Notes under the pieces: model-generated
Seen by the model: only the letters and a program-made list of their open reading frames with translations
Databases searched by the model: none
Told to the model about the DNA's origin: nothing
Part shown: piece by piece, positions 22,629 through 35,036 of the stretch
Layout of the letters: the number at the start of each line of letters is the position of its first letter
How positions within the stretch are numbered: position 1 is the stretch's first letter
Translations under genes and position numbers: made by a program
Origin: Scytalidium lignicola
Taxonomy: Eukaryota > Ascomycota > Leotiomycetes
Direction: 5' to 3'
Assembly: GCA_002812745.2 (NCBI GenBank)
Contig: NCSJ02000299.1
Span: 1 to 52,619 of the forward strand
DNA length: 52,619 nucleotides

Positions 22629-23446
22629 TTATCTCATATTCTGGCGAACTTTAGATGATCTCAAGGAGGAAGAGGCGAGCGATTGGAATGCTAAAGGATT
22701 CCGTATTACTTGGTGTGTTTACATTAAAAAGCGCGGTGCTACGCAGCGCAGGCGCAGGCAATGGATAGGGCGGGAATGGTTAAGGTGGGATGGGATTGGC
22801 GTTTGTTTCTTTTTCAGTTCTTAGGCATGCGGCATAGCGTGGACACAAAACCTGCACACCTGTATCTGTATATTTCATTCGGTTACTTTAGGCCGTTGGG
22901 CGCCTGGATTGTAAGATAGAGACATTTCAATCGCTGCGAAAGACGGTGGAGTAAGGAAACAAATACTTGGAGGCCGTTTTCAATATCAGATCTCATAAAG
23001 ATCTCATATTTAGATAAATCTGCTCCGCCTAGTGAAATGCTAGTAGTTTTTGGTGACAATTGTAGATGCATTTATAACTAGTATCTTTAAGTTGTGGCCC
23101 TCATGACTTCAGCGTAGCCTTTCTCAATCCCAGTAGTTAGTTGATTTCTGAATCCTGAGTCATTCATCTTTTCAGAATGGCTCGAAGGCTGAACAGTAAA
23201 GACTTTCCTTGGAAACTTTAAGCGAGCTCCATTGGTTACTTCATAAGTATTACACCCAACTTATTCAAAAATATTCTACAAGTATTTACATCAAGACAAA
23301 TATATTTAGTAGAAGATCTCTTTTAAGGATTTAAATTTTTAAAATAGTATAAAACTCTTCAGTTTTGGCTATTACTTTAGCAAAACCTTATTGGAGGGAG
23401 AGAAAAGCGGGGCATTTTCATCATCTAAAGTGATATAAAGAAAAGC
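22629..23446. other. Intergenic between MOT1 and TPT1
   Basis: This 818-bp region lies between tandem genes. The right half (23180-23400) is strongly AT-rich, as expected for a promoter. I see no gene, repeat or clear TATA element. Confidence 0.4.
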
Positions 23447-24710
23447 ATGGCGTCAGAAGGAACCCAACATGAGGACTCATTTTCTCGAGGCGGTAGACGA
23501 AATGAGAACCCTAAAGGAGAGAGAGATAGAAGAAACAAAGATGCTGCTGGTGGTGGTAGCGGCAGGAACAAGAATGCGCGGGGTGGTGGGCTTGGTAGAG
23601 AGGTTATGATCTCCAAGGCTTTGTCAAAGCTTTTGAGGCATGCTGCTCATGAGGAAGGGATTGAGCTTGATTCGGAAGGGTTTGCGAGGTTGGATCAAGT
23701 GGTGAGTTTTTTGGATTTCTTTTGGCTTTCTATTTGGTTAAGGAGAGATCTCTGGTTTTTGCTCATTCGCTATTTTATTTTCTTAGTATTGAGGACATCT
23801 ATTTGCTATTTCTTCTTGAACTGATTCTCCTTTGTCTCATTTCCNTTTTTTTAGTGGATTTGGATGAATCTATGATGCCTTAGCATTTCTCTATGGCACA
23901 TATATATTTATATCTCTATGATTTAAGGGTGATTTTCTCAGAGTAAGAATACCTGCTAAACCTTTTTTTCAGATGAAATGGCAGCGCTTGAAGGCACTTC
24001 AGATCACATTTGCCGATATCCAAACGGCAGTAGAAGATAATACCAAACAACGATTTTCATTGAAACCAAATCCAGCCCTGTCGTCACCACCAGATCCATC
24101 ATCTGAAGAGCCGTCAGATTGGGTGATCCGTGCCAACCAAGGTCATAGTATAGCTATTGATTCTGAAGCGCTACTAAAGCCCATCACACTCGAGGCGAAT
24201 AACATCCCCGAAACGGTGGTACATGGGACATATTTTGGGACATATCAGAGCATTCTTGAGACTGGAGGCTTGAAGAGAATGACTAGGACTCATATACATT
24301 TTAGTACTGGATTGCCTGAGGAGAGAAAGTCAGGAGTTATTAGTGGGATGAGAAGTGACGCTGAGCTTTTGATTTACGTGGACGTGAGGAAAAGTTTAGA
24401 GGATGGAGCTCTACTATGGTGGATTAGCGAGAATGGAGTTGTCCTAACAGAAGGCAATGAAGATGGAATTGTGGAAATGAAGTATTTCAAGAAGGTTGCT
24501 GGAAGGAGAGCTAGCGTTGGGACTTTGTGGGAAGATGGTGTTACAATTATGGAGCTCCCAACACATTTGAAGAATAAGAAACCGCCGAACGGGAAGGCTC
24601 CAAGACCGGGAAACAGGGGAGGCAATTCTGGAGGTCGTAACCAACGGAAGACAGCTGTGGGCAAGGAGGAAGTGACTAATGAACCAGAAGAGCGAAATAA
24701 GGAGGCGTAG
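23447..24710 (+). CDS. TPT1: tRNA 2'-phosphotransferase
   Basis: Predicted 330 aa from exons 23447-23701 and 23973-24710. The intron (23702-23972; donor GTGAGT, acceptor TTTTTTTCAG) is 271 nt, the longest in the window, and contains an N at 23845. After a Gly/Arg-rich leader of about 50 residues comes the KptA/Tpt1 fold: ALSKLLRHAA with Arg64-His65, IRANQGHS with Arg138, HGT (169-171) and RMTRTHIHF with Arg190. These match the Arg-His-Arg-Arg active-site set known for yeast Tpt1. The enzyme takes the 2'-phosphate left at the splice junction of ligated tRNA and transfers it to NAD+, making ADP-ribose 1'',2''-cyclic phosphate. The C-terminal 45 residues are basic and Gly-rich. Retaining the intron would truncate the protein and replace its C-terminus with a hydrophobic tail. 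Confidence 0.93.
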
Positions 24711-25323
24711 CGTCAGAATCAAATTATAAAATATATGTCCACAATGCGCCTATCATTGAGGGATTTTCTTAAAGTTCATGTTCCTGGATAATAGTAGAGC
24801 TTAGCCGCTTTCAGTAGGGGCTGCGGCAATCACAACAAACAACTTGTACTCATACTGTAGCCCCTGAATGAGAGGTTAAGGATTTTCCAAAACAGGCCTT
24901 TTATGCTATGGTTGAGTATCCTTTGAATGTGGCGGAGTTCCTCGTGCAACTTAGCCCCTTCATGTTCTAGACCTTGCCATTCAGGAATCTAATTATCCTA
25001 GACTACGGTTACAGTACACCGGCACGGGTAGCCGGGACGGTAGCTTAGTTGCTTATACCGGAGAGTAAGCTCCTGTGGAATACATATCACGATTGGCAGC
25101 TACTGGTTTAATATTATTTGCGGCATATATTGAGATCAGGGGAGAGAAGTGAATATCACATACGAGGCACGTAGATTTGTTATGCTGTAGCATTGTATCT
25201 CAGAGTACTGACTCGGTAGAACTTAGTCTACGCTTCGATTTACATATCGTGTCATACACAGGGTATCACCTAACGCCAGGAAATGCTCTTGCCGTGGACT
25301 CCATAGGCCACGACCCAACACTC
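24711..25323. other. Convergent intergenic region (TPT1 / EFG1)
   Basis: This 613-bp region holds both 3' ends. I looked for tRNA A/B boxes here because of the GC-richer patch at 25000-25080 and found no convincing pair. Nothing else seen. Confidence 0.4.
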
Positions 25324-26275
25324 TCATTCCTCGAAGAAGCCACCCTCACTATGGTCGTCTCCTTGGTCATCATCTTTATGACTATGCTGTATGGCCCCAA
25401 ATTCTTGGTTCTTCAAAAATCCCATAGACTTATTCTTTGCCCTCTCCCGATCACGTTTACCAAAAACTCGAGCTCTTCGTTGCCGGCGATTGAGCCCTGC
25501 GGTATCATCTTCTGAAACAGTCGGAACCTTTGGCTTTGGAGCTTTCTTCTCAGGCAGTCTAATGGGTTTTATCTCAATATCCGGCTTCCTATTTCGCAAC
25601 TTGTCTAGCGTGCCATTCTCCATACATTTCTCTACCTCTTTCCACATTGGCGGTTTTAAATTTGTATCTGTTGTTGGCGGTTCGTCTTTTTTCCCTCCTC
25701 CTGTTCCTCTTTGTGGATATATACCGATATACGTCTCGGCCAGAGGAAAATATTGCGTATAATTTAAGTCGACTTCTGCAATATGCATCTGCTTCTTCAA
25801 ATTTTCAACTTCCTCGGTGGATTCGCTTTGTAGGATACTTTTCCGAAGTTTCTTCACTAGACGGGTTGCTTTTTGCCGTTCTATTTGACAGTTAGCAATC
25901 CGTGACCTCGCAACACTTGGCTAATCCACTCCTACCAAAGAAGCGGACCATATGATATTTCTTTATCATTTTCTGTCGAATCTTCTCCGCTTCAGCAGTA
26001 GCAAGTTCTTGCTGGTAGGCAGCAAGCGCACGTTCATTTTCTTGTCGAATATTGGCTGGCATATCCTCAGCTCCAGCTAACTTTCTTGTCACATCGCGTA
26101 TGCGCTTTTTGACAGCATTCACACTTGAAACATGGGCCTGCCTTTTGAATTCCGCTGGTTCGGATCTGCGTGGTTTCTTCGGAGACTTTGGATTATCCCC
26201 ATAGATTTGCAATTGCCTCGAACCATGAATAATTTCTGAGCCTTCAGGCTCGGATTGTTTCCTCTTTTGTCCCAT
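25324..26275 (-). CDS. EFG1: rRNA-processing protein EFG1
   Basis: Predicted 298 aa from exons 26275-25936 and 25880-25324. The 55-nt intron (25881-25935) has donor GTAGGA, branch GCTAAC and acceptor TAG, and the junction codon is GAA. The highly basic, coiled-coil protein begins MGQKRKQSEPEG. Its central block (VNAVKKRIRDVTRKLAG, IKKYHMVRFFERQKA, then TRLVKKLRKS) is the signature of fungal Efg1. Family members act in the nucleolus on the small-subunit processome and are needed for 18S rRNA maturation and for timely cell-cycle progression. It is distinct from the APSES transcription factor also called Efg1. The C-terminus alternates basic (RRQRRARVFGKRDRERAKNK) and acidic stretches. Confidence 0.88.
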
Positions 26276-26685
26276 AGTGCCGTAGATGAGATCTTTTTAA
26301 AGACTAGATGAATTGCTACGATAATTTTAGGCGGGTCTGGTAGGCATACCGGAAAATTGTTTTGCCGATACAGGCATTGGTGCTGGGGGAATGTGCGGCG
26401 GAACGATACTGATAATTAACGTCCTCTTCATTTGAGTTCTTAGATATGAGTGATCTGAGCAACAGCTGGCATGCAGAGTTGAATATTTAAAAGTCTGTGA
26501 TGTTATACATCATTAAAGAGAATAATTCCATTCAAAACAACTTAAATTATGGAGCTTCAATGGCTTTCTATCTTTAACCCAGCTGCATCGTCACTTAGAT
26601 GATTTAAAAGCGTCTTAATTTTTTTGCTTTTAGCAGAGCCATTGGGTTTGGATAGTCAACCTGCTATTTAAGATCCTTCGTCGTC
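26276..26685. promoter_or_regulatory. Shared divergent promoter EFG1 / SEA4
   Basis: 410 bp separate the two divergent start codons. The right half contains poly-T runs near 26618-26632, upstream of SEA4. There is no exact PAC (GCGATGAG) motif, although AGATGAGA occurs next to EFG1 at about 26284. Confidence 0.4.
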
Positions 26686-29600
26686 ATGGATCAAGGAATA
26701 ATAAGGTGGTCTCCTAATCCTTCCAGGGACGAGTTCTTGACAGTCAACTTGAACTACCGGATTATCCAATTATATGAGGCCAAGGCACATGTTCAAAAAG
26801 GTCGATTTGATTGCGAAAAGACATCCACTCATAATGAGTTTCCAGCTTTAACTACTATTGATTGGTCGCCGAAAGTTAGAGGTTTGTTGGCTCTGGGAAC
26901 ATCTCAAGGAGATGTTCATGTATTACGTGTTGACGACGACTCTAACGCCTCTTTTACTCTGGGTCTTAAATATCAAAGGCCTTCCCAAGCTGTAGCCTTT
27001 AACACTACAGGTCTTCTTGCTGTTGGTCTAGATCGTGTACGAAGCGATGTATCCTTGCACATTTGGGATATCAACCAGTGCTTGGAGGGGTGGGATCACA
27101 AGCAGCGAGGCTGGGGCAGCTCAAAGGTTCCTAGGGAACCACTGAGAACGATCGATACAAGTTTTGCTGTGACAAGCATCAGATTTTTCGAGGACCAGCC
27201 ACATACTATTGCTCTTGGTCTCAAAAATCAGTTTGTTCGTATATTCGATCTTCGTGGTGAGTAATATTCAATTATCGTCAAAAGAGACAAAATCCTTTAA
27301 CTATTCTTAGATCCATCAACAAATGTGACAAATTTTAAAACAAGATGTAATAACAATCTCGCTATCGACCATGCTGACCCGAACTATTTCGCGTCCTCCT
27401 CACTAGAGACGCCATCGGTTGTTGTGTGGGATAGACGGGCCATTGGACGTAACTCAGCGTCTCCTATGTATCTTGAATCAGTAGATAAGGAAGAGATACC
27501 ATGGGGATCTGCTCTCAAGTTAAACCGTGTAATTGAGACTGAGAAAGGCTCGAACATTCGACAACTCCGATATTGTCGCGATCAACGGGGCACATTGGGA
27601 GTACTCTCTAGTGCTGGCCATCTTCAAGTCCTTCATGCTAATAAGGAGTTTGTGAAGCCATCATGCCAAGGTAGCCTGGAAACCGGGCCCGAACTGTTGG
27701 AGGTAACAAAATCATATGATTTCGAACATCCATACTTTGAAGGGGACCGACCAGGGAGATATGAAAATCGAATTGTTTCGTTTGACTGGGTGACTTTGGG
27801 ATCTTCCGAGCTTCCACCTCGAGTAGTTGCTCTCCGTGCCAATAGCAGTTTCGAGATACTCGAAATGCCGCCTGCAACAGCTGGTCAACTGTCGAGGCTT
27901 ATACCGTGGAAGCCTCCGCATCGTCGTAAGTGCTTGGTTTGGTTTTCCCAAAAAATCGACTAACAAGGATATAGTTGGTGATCCTTACCTTAGTTTCATG
28001 GAATTTGCGGACAGGGAAGAGGCAGAGCAGGCGTATGTACCTTTATATGCAACTGAAGTGAAAGCCGAAGTTCCAGTTTTTGGACCAGACCGTTTTGAGT
28101 CAGAAAAGGTAGAACCTCTCGCAAAAGAAGCCGTAGATCAGCACATCGAGTCTAAAGCCGACCATGTATTAGATCTGTTGGTCCCTAGGGAGTTAAACGG
28201 GGATCTGAACCTGTCAGTTGAGTATGAAAGCCTAGTGTTAAAACCTTGCTGGGAGCAACTTCGATCGATACGCCTTGCGCAAGATAGATACGAAGAACAA
28301 CTCTTAATGGGCGATAAAGAGAACCTCGAACGTTCTAGTGGAACAGCTACTTCACCTGTATTAAAACAGATCTATTCAAGCAGGGAACTTCACGATAGGT
28401 CTCATTATTCTACGCTTAACATGACTCTCCTTTCAAAGCCACAAAAGGAACTCGTAAATCATGTTATACTCAAGCGGGCTTTAGAGGGCTATCTCTTTGA
28501 CTGTGCAACGAACAAAGCTATTGTCTCCGATGACGTTTGGTTGCAGGATGTATGGGAGTGGATCAGATGTACTACACTCCATCTATACGATAGTATCCGT
28601 ACTGATTATTTGATTTCTAGGCGCAGATCTAGCCGCAGCTGATGACGGGATGGTGTCAATACCTGTGGATCTAAGCTATATGGGAGTTTATTCCATTTGG
28701 ATGAATCAGCTTGGTTGGCAAGCCCGAACACCGTGTTTACATAGCTCTCTGCTAATAGTTCTTAGGTAAGAAAGCCGAGTCTCGACTTATTGACAGTACT
28801 ATAATTCCGGATTCAACTCAGTGGGAGCGTCTAATCGGCGTCCTAAACAAGCATTCGGGCCGTGATGATTTTAATGGAGTGGAGACAGTGAAACCACAAC
28901 ACCGGCAATTATGTTTGTCTCTTTGTGGCTTAGGAAAATCTTCAGCAGAACTTGATACAAACCTGTTAGCCCTTGAAGAGCAAAAGCAATACACCATGGC
29001 TGCAGCTTGGGCATTATTTGAGGGATACCCAAAGCGAGCTGTAGATATATTGAAGAGAGGTGGTACTGATTTATTATTTGTGGCAATAGCGCTAGAAATC
29101 AAGCTCAGAAGCAGCGCTGCGTTAGACTTAGGAAAGTCTGATTGGAAGGTGGCGCTGGAGGAGAGCACGCGAATGAGGACTGATCCATACTTGCGAGCAA
29201 TTTATGGCCTTATCAGCACAGGAGATTGGGCAGTAATTGCTAATGAGGCATCCCTTCCACTACGAGCTCGTGTTGTGGTTGCGCTTCGAAATTTCGGCGA
29301 TACACAACTTACCGAATGGCTATCGAGACAGATGGATGAAGCCATTCGAACTGGGGATATTGAAGGTATCGTCTTGGCAGGCATCACCGATCCCATGGTG
29401 GATATTCTAGCCAAATATGTGGAGAAATTTAAGGACTATCAGACTCCAATCCTAATCATGTCTTTCTGCTACCCTAGATACATCGAGGATTTCCGCTGCG
29501 GTGCCTGGAGGAAGGAGTACCGAGACTATTTGCAACGTTACAAAAAATACATATTACGCGTCAAGTTTGAACAGCAATCAACGATCAAAAGTCGACTTAG

Positions 29601-30048
29601 GGATGGGACACCTGTCATTAAAGCTCCACCGCGGCAGGTAACAATACGATGTCTCAATTGCGATGCTCAAAGCGCCAACGATCTAAGAAATTCGGGTGCT
29701 CCTCCAACTATTGCGCCGGGAAGCTTCTCTATTACAGCAGATGAGCGTAATCCTTTGATGGCTACGGGAATTAATGCAGGGCTATGCTGCCCAAAATGTG
29801 GCTCACATCTTAGTCGCTGTGCAGTGTGTATGGAGATTGTTGGAGTGCCTCGATCTGATCGGCCAGAACAGTCAAGTGATCCGGCTACTCGTCGCATGGC
29901 AAACTTTCCAACATTCTGCCTCAAGTGTAAGCATGTAATGCATATGGATCATTCCGTTGCTTGGTTCGGTAGGCATCTGGAGTGTCCAGTACCGGAATGT
30001 CAGTGCCAATGTAATCAGAGTCCGAATCAACAAAGGGAGATTGAATGA
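26686..30048 (+). CDS. SEA4: SEA4/Mio: WD40 subunit of the SEACAT/GATOR2 complex
   Basis: Predicted 1051 aa from five exons (26686-27256, 27311-27925, 27975-28568, 28621-28713, 28766-30048). Introns are 54, 49, 52 and 52 nt. The fourth has an unusual GTTGGC donor, but only that site keeps the frame (LG|KK). Residues up to about 395 form a WD40 propeller (e.g. TTIDWSPKVRGLLALGTSQG; LHIWDINQC; VVVWDRR). A helical solenoid follows. The last about 140 residues form a Cys/His-rich zinc module (CLNC, CPKCGSHLSRCAVC, CLKCKHVMHMDH, ending CPVPECQCQC), as in Mio/Sea4. GATOR2 sits on the vacuole or lysosome and relieves inhibition of TORC1 when amino acids are plentiful. Domain order and length agree with the family (yeast Sea4 1038 aa). 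Confidence 0.88.
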
Positions 30049-30977
30049 AATAGCTCTCCTTCCAAAAACATATTTGGAATATCCGGGACCTCTTCCTGTC
30101 CCCTTTGCAATCGGGATTTTGACACGGCATCAGACAAAACCATCGTTCGACCACATTGACTAATCTGACGTGGAAAATTCGAATCCTGAGGTTTTAGTCA
30201 ATATGATGGGTTTGATGACCGAAAACCGCATTATCTCATTCTATCCTGCGTGGGCTTGCCACTGCTTGTAAATTATGAGCTCTTTAGGAACAAAAATGTT
30301 CCGACGAGTCCTGAGAAGTGTATGATTTTAAAGTTATTTCGATTGCTTATTGCTAGTCAAAGAAAGTCATTTCCAAGATTTCATGCATGTACTTTATGTG
30401 CTATATAGATAGAAGTATAGTCAATGGATATATTCTCATATTCAGAATCTTAGATAACTGGATCTGTTAGATAGAGTCCTCGCTTTGTATAACAGGATAT
30501 AGGCTTAAAAGATTTGTTATTCTTTAAATTCTGCATTTTTAATAACAACTAAATACTTATAGTTATCGTTATTACTTCTACAACAACTGAGCTAGCTATC
30601 TTCCCCCTTTCTGGGAGATTGCAGAAGAGCTCGCCATATTTAAGGACCTTATATTTAGGAGTGTCTCAGGTTTATGTNCCCCCCCCGCGACGAATTGCAA
30701 TCCCGAATGCATAAAGATCCTCGCACCAGAGCACTTTCTCACCCCGTCCAGATTGACACATCCCTTTGTATTTATCGATTTCGTACTCCGTAATATACTC
30801 CTTTTCTACTTTCTCTACCGCCGGTGATCCAAGACCCTAAACGCTAAAGTCATCAATATCCGTTCCTCCATGATACAATTGCCACCCATCTTCTTAAAAT
30901 AATGAAATCAAAAACTCCTAGGAATATGCATGAAGAGCCGGCTTTTCGACATTTTATGGGAGACATTCCATTAACAG
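30049..30977. other. Convergent intergenic region (SEA4 / LOS1)
   Basis: This 929-bp AT-rich stretch lies between two 3' ends. An N lies at 30678 directly before a run of eight C (30679-30686). No gene or repeat is evident. Confidence 0.4.
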
Positions 30978-33900
30978 CTATCCGCGTTGTCTCAAGAACC
31001 CCATCAAGAACCCGGCGAGACCTTTTCTATCCGTAGACGTGGTCATAGACTTGATGAAATCCGTTCCATCAATGCCCATGGATGGGAAGAAGGAGCTCTG
31101 GAGATGTTGTATGAACATATCACCTGTTTTGGTATAAATGACCTGCTCTAGACCAGCAATTTCGTTTAGAACCTGCCTCGCCTGAGCATCTGTTGCCGGT
31201 TTGAACTCGGGCTCTTGAAGTACCTCCCAGCAAATGGGATGAAATCTTTGAATGAGGAAGTGGTCAAACCCTGGGAACTTAGGAGAAGGAGGGACTGCTG
31301 AAGGGGTATGCTGAGCTCCAAGGTTTGCAATATTAGGACCACCCCAGAGATCTGCCATCCGGGCTAGAACAGAGAATGCGAGGCGACTGGCGGCAAGATT
31401 GCCTGTGCCATGAGTGACCATCCTTGCAAGAGTGGCAACAGAGACAACCAAAGGATCNAAAAAAGTTCTGATTAGCATCGCTGACAAGGACATCTCCAAG
31501 ATCATTATTCAGAATGATCTGAATAAATGTTAGATATTCCCGTCTAAGCTCTGCTAGTTGGATTTCGTCATCAGTTCCAGTAATCGGTTCTGCTAAACCA
31601 TTGAAAACTCTTTGTAGAAGTGGAGTGAGGATCGAGTCAAGAACACTGGATATCTCTCCCTTGAAACCGAACACAACTTGGTCCAGTAGACGAAGGAACA
31701 TTGCCATCTCGTCTTTAGAGGAACTTTGGGACAGAAGCCCATCAATCCAACGGGGAAGTAGTGGAAGGATACCAATCCCTAAGACACCCATGAGTCTAGA
31801 AAATGAAGCTCTCGCTGCTGTGCGAACATCGAATGACGAATTCAGGGATTCAAGGGCAATTAATATGGCCTCAGCAGCCCGAGCGAACTCATCGGAAATT
31901 TCCGTCTTGGGTGCATTGTTAATCGTTGCAGCATTGCCAGGCGTCCAATCTGAGAAGCCATGAGCAAGTGTCCCAAGAGCCATTATAACATGATGAATCT
32001 GTAGAACTGCTTGAGAATCTCCTGATTTGGCAGCTGGTAGACTTCTTTCGATATTAGAAAATAGAGGCTCCATGATTGACCTCGCGAATAACACTTGTTT
32101 TTCAATCGGTGTAGCAGTAGTAGAGGAGATGCAGCCAATAGCTTCAAACAGGAAAAGTTGGCCATTGAAGGTAGCATCCGCAGAATGATCGCTTTCATCA
32201 GATGACATATCATCATCTGCTGATTCCTCTTTAGGAAGCTCTGCCTTGATTGGGAGCAAGTCGCTAATAGATTGAATCACAGTCTCAGCAACATTACCAA
32301 CGCGAGTTCTAAGGTGCTTTACGAAACGGTGGAAGAGGTACCAGGACCGTGTTCTAACTCTAATGTGGTCATGGTGGACAAGGTGAACGAAATGTTCCAG
32401 AACAGGTGGTATAAACTCAACATGGTTCTCGAAAAAAGAACAGTAACGGACACAAATCTCCATATACTGTAGCTGAACTGCTGGATGAGAAAAGGATGCA
32501 ATACCTCGATATTATTAGCACAGAAGCTACTCGAAAATATGCTCACAAACTCACCGGACTGGACCATCTTCGACATCATTTCAATCAAACGCTCAGCTGC
32601 CACACTAGAGGGCTGGCTTTTGGCATACAGTCCACTATTAGGGAGAGTAAGCTCTCCAAAAAGGTACATTTCGTGTAATGCAAGATCAAGGTCACGCCAA
32701 TCCATCTGGCCATTATTATCTTCAAGTTGCTGGAATGTGCTTCCCACAACATTGCTAAGAATTTCCACATAAAGCGGCTGATCAACAGCTGCAACACTTT
32801 TTTGAAGAACTTGTAGTCTCTTCCTTAGTTCCTGAAATTCTGCTTCGTCGGTTTGTTCGTCTTCATGTCCCCATCGCATTGTTGAATCGTATTTCATCTT
32901 TAGAATTATAGCATTGAGGATTGGAGGGAGCATAGCAGAGTATGCTGGCGGGAGTTGTTGAGCTTTTCGAAGGAAAGTAAGAAGATCAGTTAGAGATGGA
33001 ATGACTGTAGAGCAAATTTCATCATATTCGTCGGAGAAAAATCGTAGTACAAATGGAAGAAAGTCGTGGAGTAGTGGCTCGGCCCGGACTCGAACTTCGG
33101 TATCTACCTGAGGATCCTCGAGAATCTTGACAAGATCGAACATGACATTGTTGACAAGCTTTCCAATCGCCTCTGCTAAGTCGGTATCATAGGTAGATGC
33201 CCATCTAAAATCCTTCAGGGAAGGGCTTTCAATGATCTGAGCGACAAAATCCTTTAAGTTCAAAAACTCCATCATGCTCAGTTTGTCGGCAGGTTTCATC
33301 TTTTTGGCTACAATCTCCGTGAATGCGTCAATAGCAGCATCTCGCCCTTGATCCTCTAACCCATCCGGATTTGGGCGGCCCATCAGCTGGAAAAGTAGAC
33401 TCAGGGTATCTTGATTAACAACTAATGAAATATCAATCCAGCTAACCCATTTACCAATAACTTTAAGACACATCTCCACAACCGGGTCTCCCTTCTCTTG
33501 ACCATATCGGGCGAGAATCTGCTGCCACGAGGCTGCAACCCTTTGGACATCTCGGGCTCGTAGGAGATCTTTCAGTTCGGTATTACGTTTTGTTTCTTCA
33601 GAGGACCGAGGAACAAGCACGTCAGCGATCTCATCATGGATGGAGCTCAAAATTCGCAGGTAAAGCATAATGCCAGCATGGTTGTCCATAGAACCATCAT
33701 TTTGGCTGCTGGTCAAGGTCAAAATATCCTGAAAGAATGTTTCCCATCCTTGCTTATATAATATCACGAATAAAAACGTCAAGGTTTGTGTGAGCTTGTT
33801 TTGAAGACTTGATGGATCGACTTCGTTGTGGGCTCCTACTCCATATGTCCGCTTGACATAGTCCCACAAATTTTCCTTCAGAAAGCCAATGTTTTGAGCA

Positions 33901-34257
33901 TCCAGCTGTTGAGTCTGAATAGCATTGCTGATCACATCTAGTGATACTATGCGGATAATTTCAGAAGCTTTAGGCGTCCTTGTAAAGAGAGCGAGGCAGG
34001 CCTCCCTGCCCGAAGGATCGGATCGAAGTTGATTGAGGAAGTCGAATGCCTGGGCTTTCAAGTTCTGGTCCGAATCCCGGCTCCAGGCTATCTCGATAGC
34101 ATTTTCTACCTATTTAAAATATCTAATTAACATGTGCTCGAACAGGATTTGAGCTTGGAGGATCCTTCTGCCTTTCCCCAACTGGGGGGGGGGGGCTCAA
34201 TCTACAGGCGGCTTGAAACAGTAATGATACGACCTATCAACGTACCTGAATATCCAT
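30978..34257 (-). CDS. LOS1: Exportin-T (tRNA exportin LOS1), frame broken by one N
   Basis: Three exons: 34257-34246 (12 nt, MDIQ), 34109-32555 and 32480-30978. Introns are 34110-34245 (136 nt, contains a 12-C tract) and 32481-32554 (74 nt; GTGAGT donor, GCTAAT branch). Ignoring the single N at 31458 gives 3069 nt, i.e. 1022 aa, the normal length for fungal Los1. With the N, the frame shifts after [16 protein letters not shown]. The protein is a HEAT-repeat karyopherin, with [10 protein letters not shown] at the N-terminus and [20 protein letters not shown] in the middle. Exportin-T carries mature-ended tRNA out of the nucleus with Ran-GTP. In yeast, loss causes unspliced pre-tRNA to build up. 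I regard the break as an assembly artefact, not a pseudogene. Confidence 0.9.
31458..31458. other. Ambiguous base causing an apparent frameshift in LOS1
   Basis: The N precedes six A (T on the coding strand). Dropping it gives an uninterrupted family-like reading frame: NQNFF then [13 protein letters not shown]. Confidence 0.85.
34184..34195. repeat. 12-G homopolymer (poly-C in LOS1 intron 1)
   Basis: Twelve consecutive G lie on the plus strand inside the first LOS1 intron. It is the longest G/C run in the window, and its true length is uncertain given the homopolymer trouble elsewhere. Confidence 0.7.
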
Positions 34258-35036
34258 GACTACTCCTCCGAGCACAAAGGCTCAGAATCAAACTTGGAAT
34301 CAGTAGATCTCCTTGTTATTTGTAAATTCTGCTGCTATGTGTCTCGCAGCAGTAGAGATGTTGTACCGGGCATAGCTCCCCTCAGGCTACCGGATCATTA
34401 TTGCCAAGGCGGAAAATAGGATGAGGGTGTGGAGTCTGATGTCAAAGAAAAATTTCTGTAATTTCCGGATCGAGTAAAAGTTCTAAATTTTATAGCGCTT
34501 TCTCTCACGGCATGCAAGAAGTGACGTTTGTTGGTCTGGGGTTGTTGATGAGCTGTTACACTGTCTGTGGGAGAACCCCACCATCATCCAAAAGTGCGGT
34601 CTGTTTCGCCAAGGGCAAAAGTTCAGCCTTCTGTCTGTGACCTCAACCGTGGTCGCTGAGGCTGCACGTGCCCCATCACCTCGGCTGAGAAAAGTAATTG
34701 GAAAGCTTCAGGCATTAGTTTCCAACGTCCGAGTCCCACTACTTCTACCGCCTCGATGTCGCGTGCCCCTAGCATAATGAAAACAAGGAGGATTAAGAGT
34801 ACTAGAATATGCATAGCTTTTAGTAGAGCATGTACCGGCTGCCTATACTACGTCTGTGCTGCGTACTAATAACATGATTTATGGCTTACATAGGATAAGA
34901 TCCGTGAATTGTTAGTTCAAAAATGCTTGGTGACTGGTTTTAACACATTGATAATTCTGAATTTTCTTGCATTCCAATTCGTTCACCCTATACAACATGA
35001 AGTAACTGATAATNAAAAAACGCCTGCAATGAGAAT
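34258..35036. promoter_or_regulatory. Promoter region of LOS1 and downstream region of the DnaJ-TPR gene
   Basis: It contains a GCACGTGC (CACGTG at 34665-34670), about 410 bp upstream of the LOS1 start, and an N at 35014 before an A run. No open frame of interest is seen apart from the reading frame that ends at 35037 (listed separately). Confidence 0.4.

Noticed and set aside
24990..25090. Possible tRNA gene in a GC-richer patch
   Set aside because: No A-box/B-box pair or cloverleaf could be drawn by eye.
32481..32554. Apparent frameshift in LOS1 near 32490 (frame changes at ...HPFLIQQ)
   Set aside because: Fully explained by a 74-nt intron with GTGAGT donor and GCTAAT branch site, which gives KMVQSAVQLQYM in frame.
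34105..34180. B-box-like sequence (reverse strand, TGTTCGAGCAC) in LOS1 intron 1
   Set aside because: It deviates from the GGTTCGANTCC consensus and has no A box or acceptor stem; an intronic tRNA in an exportin-T gene would be attractive, but the sequence does not support it.
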